A stretch of 64,000 bases of DNA, taken from Fibrobacter succinogenes. GTDB lineage: Bacteria > Fibrobacterota > Fibrobacteria > Fibrobacterales > Fibrobacteraceae. Shown one piece after another: positions 51,595 to 59,812 of this stretch (the first letter of the stretch is position 1; each line of letters opens with the position of its first letter). Location: positions 1-64,000 of the forward strand of contig CADCBQ010000012.1 of NCBI GenBank assembly GCA_902799745.1. Direction: 5' to 3'. The translations under genes and the position numbers were made by a program. The notes beneath the pieces were generated by a model. The model was not told the origin of the DNA, did not search any database, and worked only from the letters and a program-made list of their open reading frames with translations.

Positions 51595-52739
51595 TAGAAT
51601 TTCCTCATCGCCAAGCCCAACGCAGGGGCGTAAATATTAGACAAGGCAATAGAGAGTCCGCCTTCGCCAAATACCTTGGAATCACAAGGCACGAGCCTGA
51701 ACGGGTTCACCGTATCAGTTTCGATACCGGAGTGTTCCGCGATAAATTCCCTTAGACCAGGGGCGGCGGCTCCGCCTCCACCCAACAAGATTTTGTCGAG
51801 CGGTTTAGAATCTTCCGAAGACGAGAAGTAGCGGATACCGATATCGATCTGCGCCATCAGGTCCTCGTATGCCAGTCGGAGCGCTGCTTCGACTTCAGCT
51901 TCGGAGAAACCGTCCACCACGGACAGGTCACCCTTGCTTAAAATTTCGTGACATTTTTCAGAATCAATGCCCAAGTTCATGCAGGTCTTGCTGATAACCA
52001 TGTCCAAGGAACCACCGGCCATGGCACGCATCGAATGGAACTGACCATCCTGCACAAAGGCAACACTCATCTTCTTTTCGCCAACATTGAAAATAGCGAC
52101 GGTCTTGTCACTGTCCGCTTCTCCAACCGTAGCGATATAAGCATTCAGTAAGCCAAAAATATCGACATCCAGCGCCGACAGTTTGAGGCCGCGGCGATTG
52201 AAGAACTGTGCCCAGGAGTCCAGAAGCGCGCTCTTTGCGGCCACCACGTTCACCTTGACATCGTCGCCTTCGCGAGAATAAACTTCGTAGTCGATCACGT
52301 TATCCTGGTCGTCGAAGGGCGGACGGGACTGGGCGGTCTGAAGAATAATGGCAGCTTCATTACCGTTTTTCGGGACCTTGACAGAAACACGGTCCACCAA
52401 CACACCACCGGCGCCAGCACCGCAGTTCACCGAGGCGACAATATCGCAGGAATCATCGATCGGATGACGGATCAAGAGCTTTGCCATTGCTTCGGCAAGC
52501 AGTTCGGCACCGTCCTTTTCGCGTTTGCCGTCCTGATCGGTCGGGGCATCCCCTTCACGCACCTGAATTTCACCGTTAACGATGCAACCGTCAGGCACAC
52601 GCTCCAAGTCGGCGTCCAAAACAATCTTGTTTCCGCTTGCACCATGCAAGACCTTAACGTATTTGATGCTGTAATGCCCAACATCAATACCTACGGTCTC
52701 TCGCAAGCCACGGATTTTAGAAATCAATCCTAAAGCCAA
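51594..52739 (-). CDS. pilM: Type IV pilus assembly ATPase-like protein PilM
   Basis: PilM is a cytoplasmic actin-like protein that binds PilN. The 381-residue sequence shows ETVGIDVGHYSIKYV (phosphate 1 site), KVPKNGNEAAIILQTAQSRPPF, VNVVAAKSALLDSWAQFF, TVAIFNVGEKKMSVA (phosphate 2) and ILLGGGGAAAPGL (adenosine site). A charged insertion near 60-80 (REGDAPTDQDGKREKDG) is unusual. The start is a TTG with GGAG six bases before it. The promoter upstream is near consensus. It is the first gene of the pilMNOPQ operon. The pilus motor genes are not in this window. Confidence 0.93.
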   Translation of the reverse strand: MALGLISKIRGLRETVGIDVGHYSIKYVKVLHGASGNKIVLDADLERVPDGCIVNGEIQVREGDAPTDQDGKREKDGAELLAEAMAKLLIRHPIDDSCDIVASVNCGAGAGGVLVDRVSVKVPKNGNEAAIILQTAQSRPPFDDQDNVIDYEVYSREGDDVKVNVVAAKSALLDSWAQFFNRRGLKLSALDVDIFGLLNAYIATVGEADSDKTVAIFNVGEKKMSVAFVQDGQFHSMRAMAGGSLDMVISKTCMNLGIDSEKCHEILSKGDLSVVDGFSEAEVEAALRLAYEDLMAQIDIGIRYFSSSEDSKPLDKILLGGGGAAAPGLREFIAEHSGIETDTVNPFRLVPCDSKVFGEGGLSIALSNIYAPALGLAMRKF

Positions 52740-52772
52740 AGTTAACTCCGATTGTAAAACATTTCCTTACTA

Positions 52773-52801
52773 ATTCTACCTTTATAAAAGGAGAATGTCA
52801 A
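52773..52801 (-). promoter_or_regulatory. Strong sigma-70 promoter of the pil operon
   Basis: On the minus strand TTGACA (52801-52796) and TAGAAT (52778-52773) are exactly 17 bases apart. The leader to the pilM start is about 30 bases. This is the clearest vegetative promoter of the window after that of the tRNA gene. Confidence 0.85.
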
Positions 52802-52837
52802 GCGAAAAATCAATCTAAGTCATTGAAAATGAACTAC

Positions 52838-53896
52838 TTAGGCCTGTTTGACCCACTTTTTTGCCTGTTTTTTTGACTTATTCAGCTCAAACAGGTACTG
52901 AAGCACCCTTTCCTGGGTCCAACCGAACTTTCCACGGAAAGAGGCCGTAAGACAATAGTAGTTGGGAAAATCCTTGTTTTTCTGCCCTAAATTGCGCAAA
53001 ATCTCAATTTCCACATCTTCGTCACCGAAGCTCGGAAGTTCAAACTGGATGCGCAAATGCTGTCCCGGATAGCATTCCTGAGGCAGTCCGATCATAATAC
53101 CGCCTGCAGAAAGGTCTAACAGGGTACCGCCCAAGGTCTCGCCGTTTTCAAAAACAGCCGTTACCGGGAAGGCAACCTGTTCACGAACCCAGCGACGCAA
53201 CTGGCGCTTGTCCAAGGAGGAAGAGTGAAGTAAAACAAAATTTGCAGAATCGTCTAAACGGCGGATTTGAAGCGTAGTCGAATAAATAGCATCATCAGGT
53301 CGGGTCCAACGGATTCGGATATCGCGTCCGACAAAAGACTTGGCAGGGCCGTCACTTCCATCATAAGTGATAGCCCATTCCTTTTCGGTACGCCAGACAA
53401 TCTCGGACCTCTTGATCAAGTTTCCATTTTCAGGGAACATGTCAATGCGGTCACCTACATTAAACTGCCTGGTCGAATAAATTTCGGACAAAGGATTAGA
53501 CGCCGTAAAGTTCATCTTATTGCGCAAGCGATCTACAGCTTCCAAGGTTTCATCGCGAACATCAAAAACATCGCGAACATCGTAGAACGTAGAGACCGCC
53601 TGTTCAAAAAGACCAGACGAATTCAGAACGGCGTCCTTATTTTCAAAAGACGATGTTCTGATTATTTTATCCAAAGTTCTTTTTTCTTTGTCTGAAAAAC
53701 CAAATGCAGCAACCTTCACATCGAAGATCTGGGTTCCAAACATTTCTTCGTGTTCACGACGTTTGTTAATGCAATGGATTTCCCACAGTACAAACAACGC
53801 AAAGAACAAACAAATGACTCCAACAATCCAAACCAATTTACTCGGTTCGGGCGGGCTACTCATCAAGCCATGGAGCCATTGTGTTAATTCTTGCAT
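52838..53896 (-). CDS. PilZ-domain membrane protein
   Basis: The 352-residue protein has one membrane helix (residues 20-40, LVWIVGVICLFFALFVLWEI). A cytosolic region with helical and beta parts and a YcgR-N-like segment (130-230) precedes a PilZ domain. That domain contains RRWVREQVAFPV and DLSAGGIMIGL, close to the RxxxR and D/NxSxxG c-di-GMP ligand motifs, so it should bind the product of the two cyclases seen in the window. The gene follows pyrX by nine bases on the minus strand, so it may be co-transcribed with the pyr genes. It ends about 100 bases before pilM. Confidence 0.8.
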   Translation of the reverse strand: MQELTQWLHGLMSSPPEPSKLVWIVGVICLFFALFVLWEIHCINKRREHEEMFGTQIFDVKVAAFGFSDKEKRTLDKIIRTSSFENKDAVLNSSGLFEQAVSTFYDVRDVFDVRDETLEAVDRLRNKMNFTASNPLSEIYSTRQFNVGDRIDMFPENGNLIKRSEIVWRTEKEWAITYDGSDGPAKSFVGRDIRIRWTRPDDAIYSTTLQIRRLDDSANFVLLHSSSLDKRQLRRWVREQVAFPVTAVFENGETLGGTLLDLSAGGIMIGLPQECYPGQHLRIQFELPSFGDEDVEIEILRNLGQKNKDFPNYYCLTASFRGKFGWTQERVLQYLFELNKSKKQAKKWVKQA

Positions 53897-53905
53897 CTGG
53901 GATCC

Positions 53906-55192
53906 TTAGAGTTTCGTCCACACGCCACTAACAAAAGTCGCCAGAATCGAAGACGGAAGAGTCTTGCCAAGCAACGGAGAATTGCTCACGTGGCCCGCAA
54001 AATCCTTCTTAGAAACTTCGTGCGGCTTAATCGGGTCGAGAATCACGATGTTCGTCATCTTTTGCGTATTGTCGTCAAAAGCAGACTTCGCACCGACCAA
54101 CTTTGCAGGAGCAATCGACAGCAGTTCAATCGCACGAGCCTCGCCCACTCTAGCGCTCAGTTTCTTCCAAATGGCAGGGAGAGCAATTTCGAGAGAGAGT
54201 GCACCCGGCACAGAATCTTCGAAGTTCACTTCGGTATCTTGTCCAAGCACCGGCGTGTGATTCACGCTGATTGCATTCACCGTACTATCTTCGACACCCT
54301 TCCACAAAGCTTCGCGGTCTGCAGCAGAACGAATCGGAGGCAGAATGTGGTATGCAGAATCCAAGGTTTCCAGGCAGGAATCGTCCAAAAGCAAATGGTA
54401 CAGGCCGACATCGCACGTGACATCGATACCCTTCTTGCGGGCTTCGCGTACAAGGTCGAGCGTTTCTCCGCAAGTCACCTGCTTAAAGTGCACAGGCACC
54501 TGCAAGAAGCGAGCCATTTCAAGCACCGTATGGGCAGCAATGGTTTCTGCAATACGCGGAATGCCCTTCATGCCGAGCATGTCGGAGTATGCACCTTCGT
54601 GAACGCAGCCATGCTTACGCAGCGACTTGTCCATGGGCTGGAAGAAGAAACGCTTGCCCGTCATTTTGCCGTATTCCATGGCAAGGCGAATAAAACGGGT
54701 CGAAGGAATAGCTTCACCGCCATCGCCAAAGCCGGCAACAGAATCGTCTTCGGCAAGCTCCATCATTTCGGCGAGGCTATCGGAACCGAAGCCCTTGCTG
54801 TAAGCGCCCAGGAACTTGATGTCGAAACGGTTGGCAAAGTTGTATTCCAAATCGGGAGAGTTCACGCGGAACTTCATTGCCGAAAGCTTATCCGCATCGT
54901 CAATCGGATTGGCGGCACTTTCGTACAAGGCGCCACAAAAACCGCCACGGTGCAAGGCATCGAGGCCGTCTGCAAACGTATAGACGTCGTCGCGAAGCGG
55001 TTCCATAAAGTCAACGCCCAAGCCGAACAAGGCAGGCATTACCAGGGCGCCGTTGCAATCAAATTCTTCGGTTGCGAGCCCCTTTCCCTGTTCAAAAGCG
55101 ACTTCGTTACGATCTTCAAAAGACTTGCCGTTCCAAACTTTCGCATTCTTGAGGACGAGATTCTTGATATTCAATTCCTTATGCATTTTCAT
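53906..55192 (-). CDS. pyrX: Dihydroorotase-like protein lacking metal ligands (PyrX)
   Basis: The ATG at 55192 follows GGAGG by eight bases, and the stop of pyrB lies just downstream of this start. The 428-residue protein has the dihydroorotase fold, but the usual PGxxDxHVH site reads PALFGLGVDF, and the late DHAPH site reads VNHTPV. The metal-binding histidines and the catalytic aspartate are therefore missing. Inactive forms of this kind, called PyrX or PyrC', are structural partners of aspartate transcarbamoylase. It should be inactive itself and support PyrB. An active PyrC must be encoded elsewhere. Confidence 0.85.
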   Translation of the reverse strand: MKMHKELNIKNLVLKNAKVWNGKSFEDRNEVAFEQGKGLATEEFDCNGALVMPALFGLGVDFMEPLRDDVYTFADGLDALHRGGFCGALYESAANPIDDADKLSAMKFRVNSPDLEYNFANRFDIKFLGAYSKGFGSDSLAEMMELAEDDSVAGFGDGGEAIPSTRFIRLAMEYGKMTGKRFFFQPMDKSLRKHGCVHEGAYSDMLGMKGIPRIAETIAAHTVLEMARFLQVPVHFKQVTCGETLDLVREARKKGIDVTCDVGLYHLLLDDSCLETLDSAYHILPPIRSAADREALWKGVEDSTVNAISVNHTPVLGQDTEVNFEDSVPGALSLEIALPAIWKKLSARVGEARAIELLSIAPAKLVGAKSAFDDNTQKMTNIVILDPIKPHEVSKKDFAGHVSNSPLLGKTLPSSILATFVSGVWTKL

Positions 55193-56138
55193 TTGCACGA
55201 CCTCCAGCCAAAAGGTAAAGCACTGCCATACGCACGGCAACGCCATTAGTCACCTGATCCAAAATCACGGAATGTTCACCGTCAGCGATATCGCTATCCA
55301 GTTCAACGCCGCGGTTGATCGGACCCGGGTGCATCAAGATGACCTTGTCCTTGGCTTCAGAAAGAACCTTTTCAGTGATACCGAAGAAGTTGCGGTATTC
55401 GCGCATGCTCGGGAGGAGAGCGTCGTCCATGCGTTCCTTTTGCAAGCGGAGCGCAATCACGGCATCGGCGTCTTCGACCGCCTTATAGACATCGGTTTCC
55501 CAAGAGACGCTACCAGCGAGTTCCTTGTACTGCAGAAGTTCGGTATTGCGCGGCACCAGCGTACTCGGGCCGCAAAGCGTTACGTGAGCACCCATGGTGG
55601 TCATGCCCCAGATGTTGCTGCGGGCCACGCGGCTGTGGCGGATATCGCCTACGATAGCCACCTTCTTGCCTTCGAGCGTTCCAAGCTTTTCTTCGACCGT
55701 GAGCATGTCCAAGAGGGACTGCGTCGGATGTTCGTGGGCACCGTCACCGGCATTCACGATAATGGCATTGCTATGTTCGGCGAGGAACTTGGGCACCCCA
55801 GTCCCCTTGTGGCGGACCACCACGATATCGATCTTCATCGATTCAATGTTGCGGAGCGTATCGACCAGCGTTTCGCCCTTCTTCACACTGGAGTTCGAGC
55901 TCGCGAAATTCACCGTGTCGGCAGAGAGGCGTTTTTCGGCAAGTTCGAAACTTGTGCGGGTACGGGTACTGTTCTCGAAGAACAGGTTCACAACGGTCAT
56001 ACCGCGAAGGCTAGGCACCTTCTTGACCGGGCGTTCCAAAATTTCGCGGAACTGCTTGGCGTTATCCAAAATAGTACGAATATCGGACTTGGAAACTCCC
56101 TGGAGTCCGAACAAATGCTTGATCTGAAGTGCGCTCAC
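55179..56138 (-). CDS. pyrB: Aspartate carbamoyltransferase catalytic subunit
   Basis: PyrB makes carbamoyl aspartate, the first committed step of pyrimidine synthesis. The 319-residue protein has the carbamoyl-phosphate loop FFENSTRTRTSFE, then SSVKKGET and HPTQSLLDMLT, and the aspartate loop HPGPINRGVEL, all intact. It begins with GTG after GGAGG in the spacing GATAAC. The two-base gap from pyrR and the 14-base overlap with pyrX show a tight operon. The absence of a pyrI gene agrees with the PyrB-PyrX type complex. Confidence 0.96.
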   Translation of the reverse strand: MSALQIKHLFGLQGVSKSDIRTILDNAKQFREILERPVKKVPSLRGMTVVNLFFENSTRTRTSFELAEKRLSADTVNFASSNSSVKKGETLVDTLRNIESMKIDIVVVRHKGTGVPKFLAEHSNAIIVNAGDGAHEHPTQSLLDMLTVEEKLGTLEGKKVAIVGDIRHSRVARSNIWGMTTMGAHVTLCGPSTLVPRNTELLQYKELAGSVSWETDVYKAVEDADAVIALRLQKERMDDALLPSMREYRNFFGITEKVLSEAKDKVILMHPGPINRGVELDSDIADGEHSVILDQVTNGVAVRMAVLYLLAGGRANENA

Positions 56139-56139
56139 G

Positions 56140-56700
56140 TTATCCCTCCACTTCTACGAGGTATACAGAATTTTCTTTGTCAATCGGTTCAATTTGCACG
56201 CGGACTTCCTGGTCCTGTGCGGTCTCGACCGTAAGCCCTACGCAATCGGGCGCGATCGGAAGTTCACGGTGTCCGCGGTCCACGAGCACGCAAAGGCGAA
56301 TTGCGGCCGGGCGTCCGAGGTCGAGAATAGCCTGCATGGCTGCACGCACCGAGCGCCCCGTGTAAAGTACGTCGTCCACAAGGATCACCGTCTTGCCTTC
56401 TACTGTAGCAGGCATTTCGGTGATGCGCATTTCGCTAGAACCCATGTGGGTGCGGTAATGGAAGTCGTCGCGGTAGAAAGTCGCATCGAGGCTCCCCATC
56501 GGGACGGTCTTGTTAAACTTTTGGCTTAAGCGCTCGCAAATCTTTTTCGCGAGAGGGATTCCGCGGCTTGCCATGCCGAGCACCACCATGTCATCGGCAG
56601 TCGGATGCATCTTGGCAAGCTTTGCCGCCATTTCGTCGAGGGCGAATTCCATCGCCTGCGCAGACAGCAATTCTCTGATCTTTTTGCAGTTGTCTTTCAT
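56140..56700 (-). CDS. pyrR: PyrR-type bifunctional pyrimidine regulator/uracil phosphoribosyltransferase
   Basis: PyrR belongs to the phosphoribosyltransferase fold. It binds pyr mRNA or converts uracil to UMP. ATG 56700 starts a 186-residue product, and GTG 56748 would add 16 residues. The PRPP motif VILVDDVLYTGRSVRAAM is intact, and MASRGIPLAKKI, RDDFHYRT and VDRGHRELPIAPD match PyrR. It is the first gene of pyrR-pyrB-pyrX. No clear PyrR-binding hairpin is visible upstream, so control by attenuation is not shown. Confidence 0.92.
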   Translation of the reverse strand: MKDNCKKIRELLSAQAMEFALDEMAAKLAKMHPTADDMVVLGMASRGIPLAKKICERLSQKFNKTVPMGSLDATFYRDDFHYRTHMGSSEMRITEMPATVEGKTVILVDDVLYTGRSVRAAMQAILDLGRPAAIRLCVLVDRGHRELPIAPDCVGLTVETAQDQEVRVQIEPIDKENSVYLVEVEG

Positions 56701-56794
56701 ATAGGTATCAGGATCGGTCGCAAAGCTCCCTCTGAGGTTCGAGGTCACTCGCGCCGCTCGTTTTGAGTTTTTCAGCTAGAAATTAGATTTTTTC

Positions 56795-56824
56795 TTGACT
56801 TTTTTCTTGGAAAAGTTGTAAAAT
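56795..56824 (+). promoter_or_regulatory. Probable promoter of the cyclophilin gene
   Basis: TTGACT at 56795-56800 and TAAAAT at 56819-56824 are 18 bases apart. The leader to the start codon at 56945 is about 115 bases and holds a variant of the GAGGTGTGAG repeat. Confidence 0.55.
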
Positions 56825-56886
56825 ACCCCTATTTTTTATATATATAAGGAAAACAACATATTACGCTTTTAGCTAGAGGCAATTCC

Positions 56887-56932
56887 TTTCAAACTCGCAG
56901 CTCAAAGCGTAGCGAGCTCATACCTCACACCT
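56887..56932. repeat. GAGGTGTGAG-type dispersed repeat in the cyclophilin leader
   Basis: On the minus strand it reads AGGTGTGAGGTATGAG and then GCTCGCTACGCTTTGAG. The same two motifs occur at 62581-62636 and part of them at 9205-9240. It lies in the untranslated leader. Confidence 0.5.
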
Positions 56933-56944
56933 ATAGGAGATTTT

Positions 56945-57490
56945 ATGTTCAATCAGCTGGGTAAACCGGAAGCAGGCGAAACCATCGCCATCATGAAGAC
57001 CAATCACGGCACCATGAAGCTGCGCATTTTCGAAGACATCGTCGGCGAATGCGCTACGAACTTCGTTGAACTCGCCAAGCAGGGCAAGTACGACGGCGCT
57101 CCGTTCCACCGCATTATCAAGGACTTCATGATCCAGGGTGGCGACTTTACCCGCAGAAACGGCACCGGCGGACATTCCGCCAAGGGCCCCGGCACCACGA
57201 TTGGCGACAAATACGATCCGCGCCTCACCCACATGCGCGGCGCCCTGAGCTGGGCAAAGACCGCCATGCCTAACTCCATCGGCAGCCAGTTCTTCATTGT
57301 CCACGGTGACAACGTGCATTTCTTGGACCACGACCAGGTTGGCCCCGGCCCCGCTGACGGTTACTCCGTATTCGGCCAGCTGTACGAAGGTTTCGAAGTC
57401 CTCGACGAAATCGCCAGCGTCAAGACCGACCGCCGCGACGCCCCGTACGAAGACGTGATCATCGAATCCGTAACGATCGAAAAGGCTTAA
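56945..57490 (+). CDS. Cyclophilin-type peptidyl-prolyl isomerase
   Basis: The 181-residue protein is a cytoplasmic cyclophilin that speeds proline isomerisation. It has PFHRIIKDFMIQGGDFTRRNGTGG, the active arginine being in FHRII, then GALSWAKTAMPNSIGSQFFI and FLDHDQ, followed by VFGQLYEGFEVLDEI. There is no signal peptide. A TAGGAG site lies just before the ATG. The gene is probably transcribed alone: a promoter lies upstream, and a long A/T-rich hairpin terminator follows directly after the stop, just before the tRNA promoter. Confidence 0.95.
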   Translation: MFNQLGKPEAGETIAIMKTNHGTMKLRIFEDIVGECATNFVELAKQGKYDGAPFHRIIKDFMIQGGDFTRRNGTGGHSAKGPGTTIGDKYDPRLTHMRGALSWAKTAMPNSIGSQFFIVHGDNVHFLDHDQVGPGPADGYSVFGQLYEGFEVLDEIASVKTDRRDAPYEDVIIESVTIEKA

Positions 57491-57497
57491 AAACAAC

Positions 57498-57531
57498 GGG
57501 TCGTAAAAAAATTTCACTTTTTTTATGACCC
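57498..57531 (+). terminator. Terminator of the cyclophilin gene
   Basis: GGGTCGTAAAAAAA and TTTTTTTATGACCC form a 14-base stem with one G-T pair around TTTCAC. The tRNA promoter starts four bases later. Confidence 0.75.
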
Positions 57532-57535
57532 ACCC

Positions 57536-57564
57536 TTGACAAGTCAGATTAGTTCTTCTATATT
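57536..57564 (+). promoter_or_regulatory. Consensus promoter of tRNA-Ala
   Basis: TTGACA at 57536-57541 and TATATT at 57559-57564 are 17 bases apart, about 13 bases before the tRNA 5' end. Confidence 0.85.
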
Positions 57565-57577
57565 TGGCTCGTCCTTC

Positions 57578-57650
57578 GGGGTTATAGCTCAGTTGGTAGA
57601 GCGCCTGCATGGCATGCAGGAGGTCAGGAGTTCGACTCTCCTTAGCTCCA
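57578..57650 (+). tRNA. tRNA-Ala (anticodon GGC)
   Basis: The 73-base sequence folds into a full cloverleaf. The acceptor arm GGGGTTA/TAGCTCC has the G3-U70 pair that identifies alanine tRNAs, the D-arm is GCTC/GAGC, and the anticodon stem is CCTGC/GCAGG with loop ATGGCAT (anticodon GGC). The T-arm AGGAG/CTCCT carries TTCGACT. Discriminator base A is at 57650. The CCA end is not encoded. Confidence 0.97.
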
Positions 57651-57657
57651 CTAGACA

Positions 57658-57692
57658 AGAACCGTTTGCATTAACAAACGGTTCTTTTTTTA
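57658..57692 (+). terminator. Terminator of tRNA-Ala
   Basis: AGAACCGTTTG and CAAACGGTTCT pair around CATTAA, followed by six more T. Confidence 0.9.
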
Positions 57693-57771
57693 TTCCCTCT
57701 AGACATCACATAAAACCTGCAAAAGCGCCAACCTCTCCCGCTAGTTTGTAATAATTTTGTATTTTTGTGGT

Positions 57772-59811
57772 ATGGATACTACAATCTTGAACAAACTCGC
57801 TAAAATCACCCGCAAGGGAATGTTCTTGGGTACTATGGCAAGTTTCGCCATGATGCCTTCCACGTTCGCCGCCGAATGTAACGAAAAGACCATGGACGCC
57901 TTCGCTTACGAAGACTGCATCAAGGCCAAGTCCGGCGAAACAGTATCTAACGACAACTTCGGTGCAAGCACCGAAGCGAACAAAGTCAATAACGCCGACG
58001 GCATGGCGCAAAAGAGAGTTCTCAAGACAGAAGAACCGACTTACCGCCCGTTCAACCGCGACGCTTATTTGACCTCGAGTTTTGGCGAGAACCGCGGCAC
58101 GCGTTACCACGCAGGCTTTGACTATTCCACCCAGATGGAAGAAGGTTGGCCCATTTACGCTCCCGAAGACGGCAAGGTTGTAGAACTCAGAGTTTCTCCG
58201 TTCCACTACGGAAAGCTGATGCTCTTCAAGGGCAACAGCGGCAAGACCTGGGCGTTCGCTCACCAGAGCAGCTTCGGCAAGCTCGACGACCAGATTATCA
58301 AGAAGCAGTACGCCTCCAAGAAGAACGACGTCACCATCAAGACAAATGCAAGCTACAAGAAGGGCGACACGCTGACCTTCTCGGGCAGCACCGGTATCGG
58401 AAACCCGCACTTGCACTTGGAAGTCCGCCTGGACAACGACCGCATTATCAACCCCGTGCAGGCAGGCGTCGTAATCACCGACACCATCGCACCGCAGATA
58501 TTCGGAATCGCCGTTTGGCAGGGCAACCACATGGCCATCACCAACCCCGAAGCATTGAACAAGGGTTGCGTCGAAACTCCGGTAAAGAACGAATTCAACT
58601 TGAGCATGGCCGTTAAGATTGCTGACTACAGCCGCGAGCCCAAGGACAATCCGATGTCCGTACGTCGTCTTACAGTGTGGCGCTACGACGAAAAGATTTT
58701 TGAAGAAATTCTCGACACGCTTCGCTACAGCAAGATGGCTCTGATTCGCGACCAACTCCTGTGGGCCGAAGAAGCCGACACCGCTGGCGACTGGCACTTT
58801 GTGAACGCCAAGCTCGCCCCGCTTTCGACTTACACGATCGAAGCCGAAGACTACAGTGGCAACAAGGTGAGCAAGAAGTTCACGTTCCACCCGCGTTGCA
58901 AGAGCGACAAGCCCATGCAGCTGTACAAGGACCAGGCCTCTCCGCTGTTCACGTTCCTTAGCCGCCCGATGCTAGACTTGTTCCGTTGCAAGAACGGCAT
59001 GAAGTTTACCGCCATGGCCGGCGACCAGATTATCGAAGAAGACATGTGTAAGGCATTCAAGCCCGCACCGATTACTATCGGCCGCCTCCTTGAAATCTAC
59101 CCCGAAATGACCAGCATCCACTATACCGCTGACGCTCGTTCCACGGGCGATGGCGTCGCTGCAGATGCAAGCATTGAACTTTACGCCTTCAACCAGTACC
59201 AGAGAAGCGTCAATTGGTCTACCAAGCTTGGCAACGTGGGCGTCACACAGAAACTCACCGGCATTCCGACGGGCCGCGACACCACCAAGAAGATTTTGGC
59301 TGTCACCCGCACGCATACCGACAGCCTGGATTACTTTGAATTCCACCCGAAGGGCATGCAGCTCGGTAACTGGACCGTTTGCATCGACAATCCGGAAAAC
59401 AACCAACCGCTTTACTGGCTCGGCGAAACGACCCGCAACTGGTTCTACTTTAGCAAGCAGACCAAGGGCAAGAACCGCTGCGCTACCATGAACGAAATCC
59501 GCGACATTGCCAACATCGAAAGCACCGAAGCGCCGACACTCGGATTCCCCTACTGGTCAGACATGATGATCAGCGGCGTGCGTCAGCCAGCCCTGAAGGT
59601 TCCGGTGCAGTTCAAGTATGCAGGCATTCCTGACGGCAACGCCATTACGGTGCAGGTCGGCAAGAAATGGGTTGCAGCTGAATACGATTCCGAGCCTCGC
59701 GAAATCGTGATTGAAGGAGCCCAGCTCCCCGAAGAAGGATCCTTCACCATCAAGCTCGTTGACGAAGCCGGACACAAGGCAAGCTATAACGTAGACATCC
59801 CCGAGATGTAA
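57772..59811 (+). CDS. Secreted M23 (LytM/peptidase) metallopeptidase with large C-terminal extension
   Basis: The 679-residue protein has a signal-like stretch at 20-40 (GMFLGTMASFAMMPSTFA) and a LytM-type zinc peptidase domain at about 90-235. His113 and Asp117 (HAGFD), His164 and His213/His215 (PHLHLE) form the full metal and catalytic set. It should therefore cut peptidoglycan cross-links. The remaining 440 residues are beta-rich Ig-like material with no named domain. It may remodel the wall or activate amidases at the envelope. ATG 57772 is chosen, five codons after an in-frame TTG-like start, although neither has a good ribosome site. mqnE follows immediately. Confidence 0.88.
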   Translation: MDTTILNKLAKITRKGMFLGTMASFAMMPSTFAAECNEKTMDAFAYEDCIKAKSGETVSNDNFGASTEANKVNNADGMAQKRVLKTEEPTYRPFNRDAYLTSSFGENRGTRYHAGFDYSTQMEEGWPIYAPEDGKVVELRVSPFHYGKLMLFKGNSGKTWAFAHQSSFGKLDDQIIKKQYASKKNDVTIKTNASYKKGDTLTFSGSTGIGNPHLHLEVRLDNDRIINPVQAGVVITDTIAPQIFGIAVWQGNHMAITNPEALNKGCVETPVKNEFNLSMAVKIADYSREPKDNPMSVRRLTVWRYDEKIFEEILDTLRYSKMALIRDQLLWAEEADTAGDWHFVNAKLAPLSTYTIEAEDYSGNKVSKKFTFHPRCKSDKPMQLYKDQASPLFTFLSRPMLDLFRCKNGMKFTAMAGDQIIEEDMCKAFKPAPITIGRLLEIYPEMTSIHYTADARSTGDGVAADASIELYAFNQYQRSVNWSTKLGNVGVTQKLTGIPTGRDTTKKILAVTRTHTDSLDYFEFHPKGMQLGNWTVCIDNPENNQPLYWLGETTRNWFYFSKQTKGKNRCATMNEIRDIANIESTEAPTLGFPYWSDMMISGVRQPALKVPVQFKYAGIPDGNAITVQVGKKWVAAEYDSEPREIVIEGAQLPEEGSFTIKLVDEAGHKASYNVDIPEM

Positions 59812-59812
59812 C

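Noticed and set aside
56701..56794. PyrR-dependent attenuator before pyrR
   Set aside because: No terminator/antiterminator pair or PyrR-binding loop could be recognised in the short leader.
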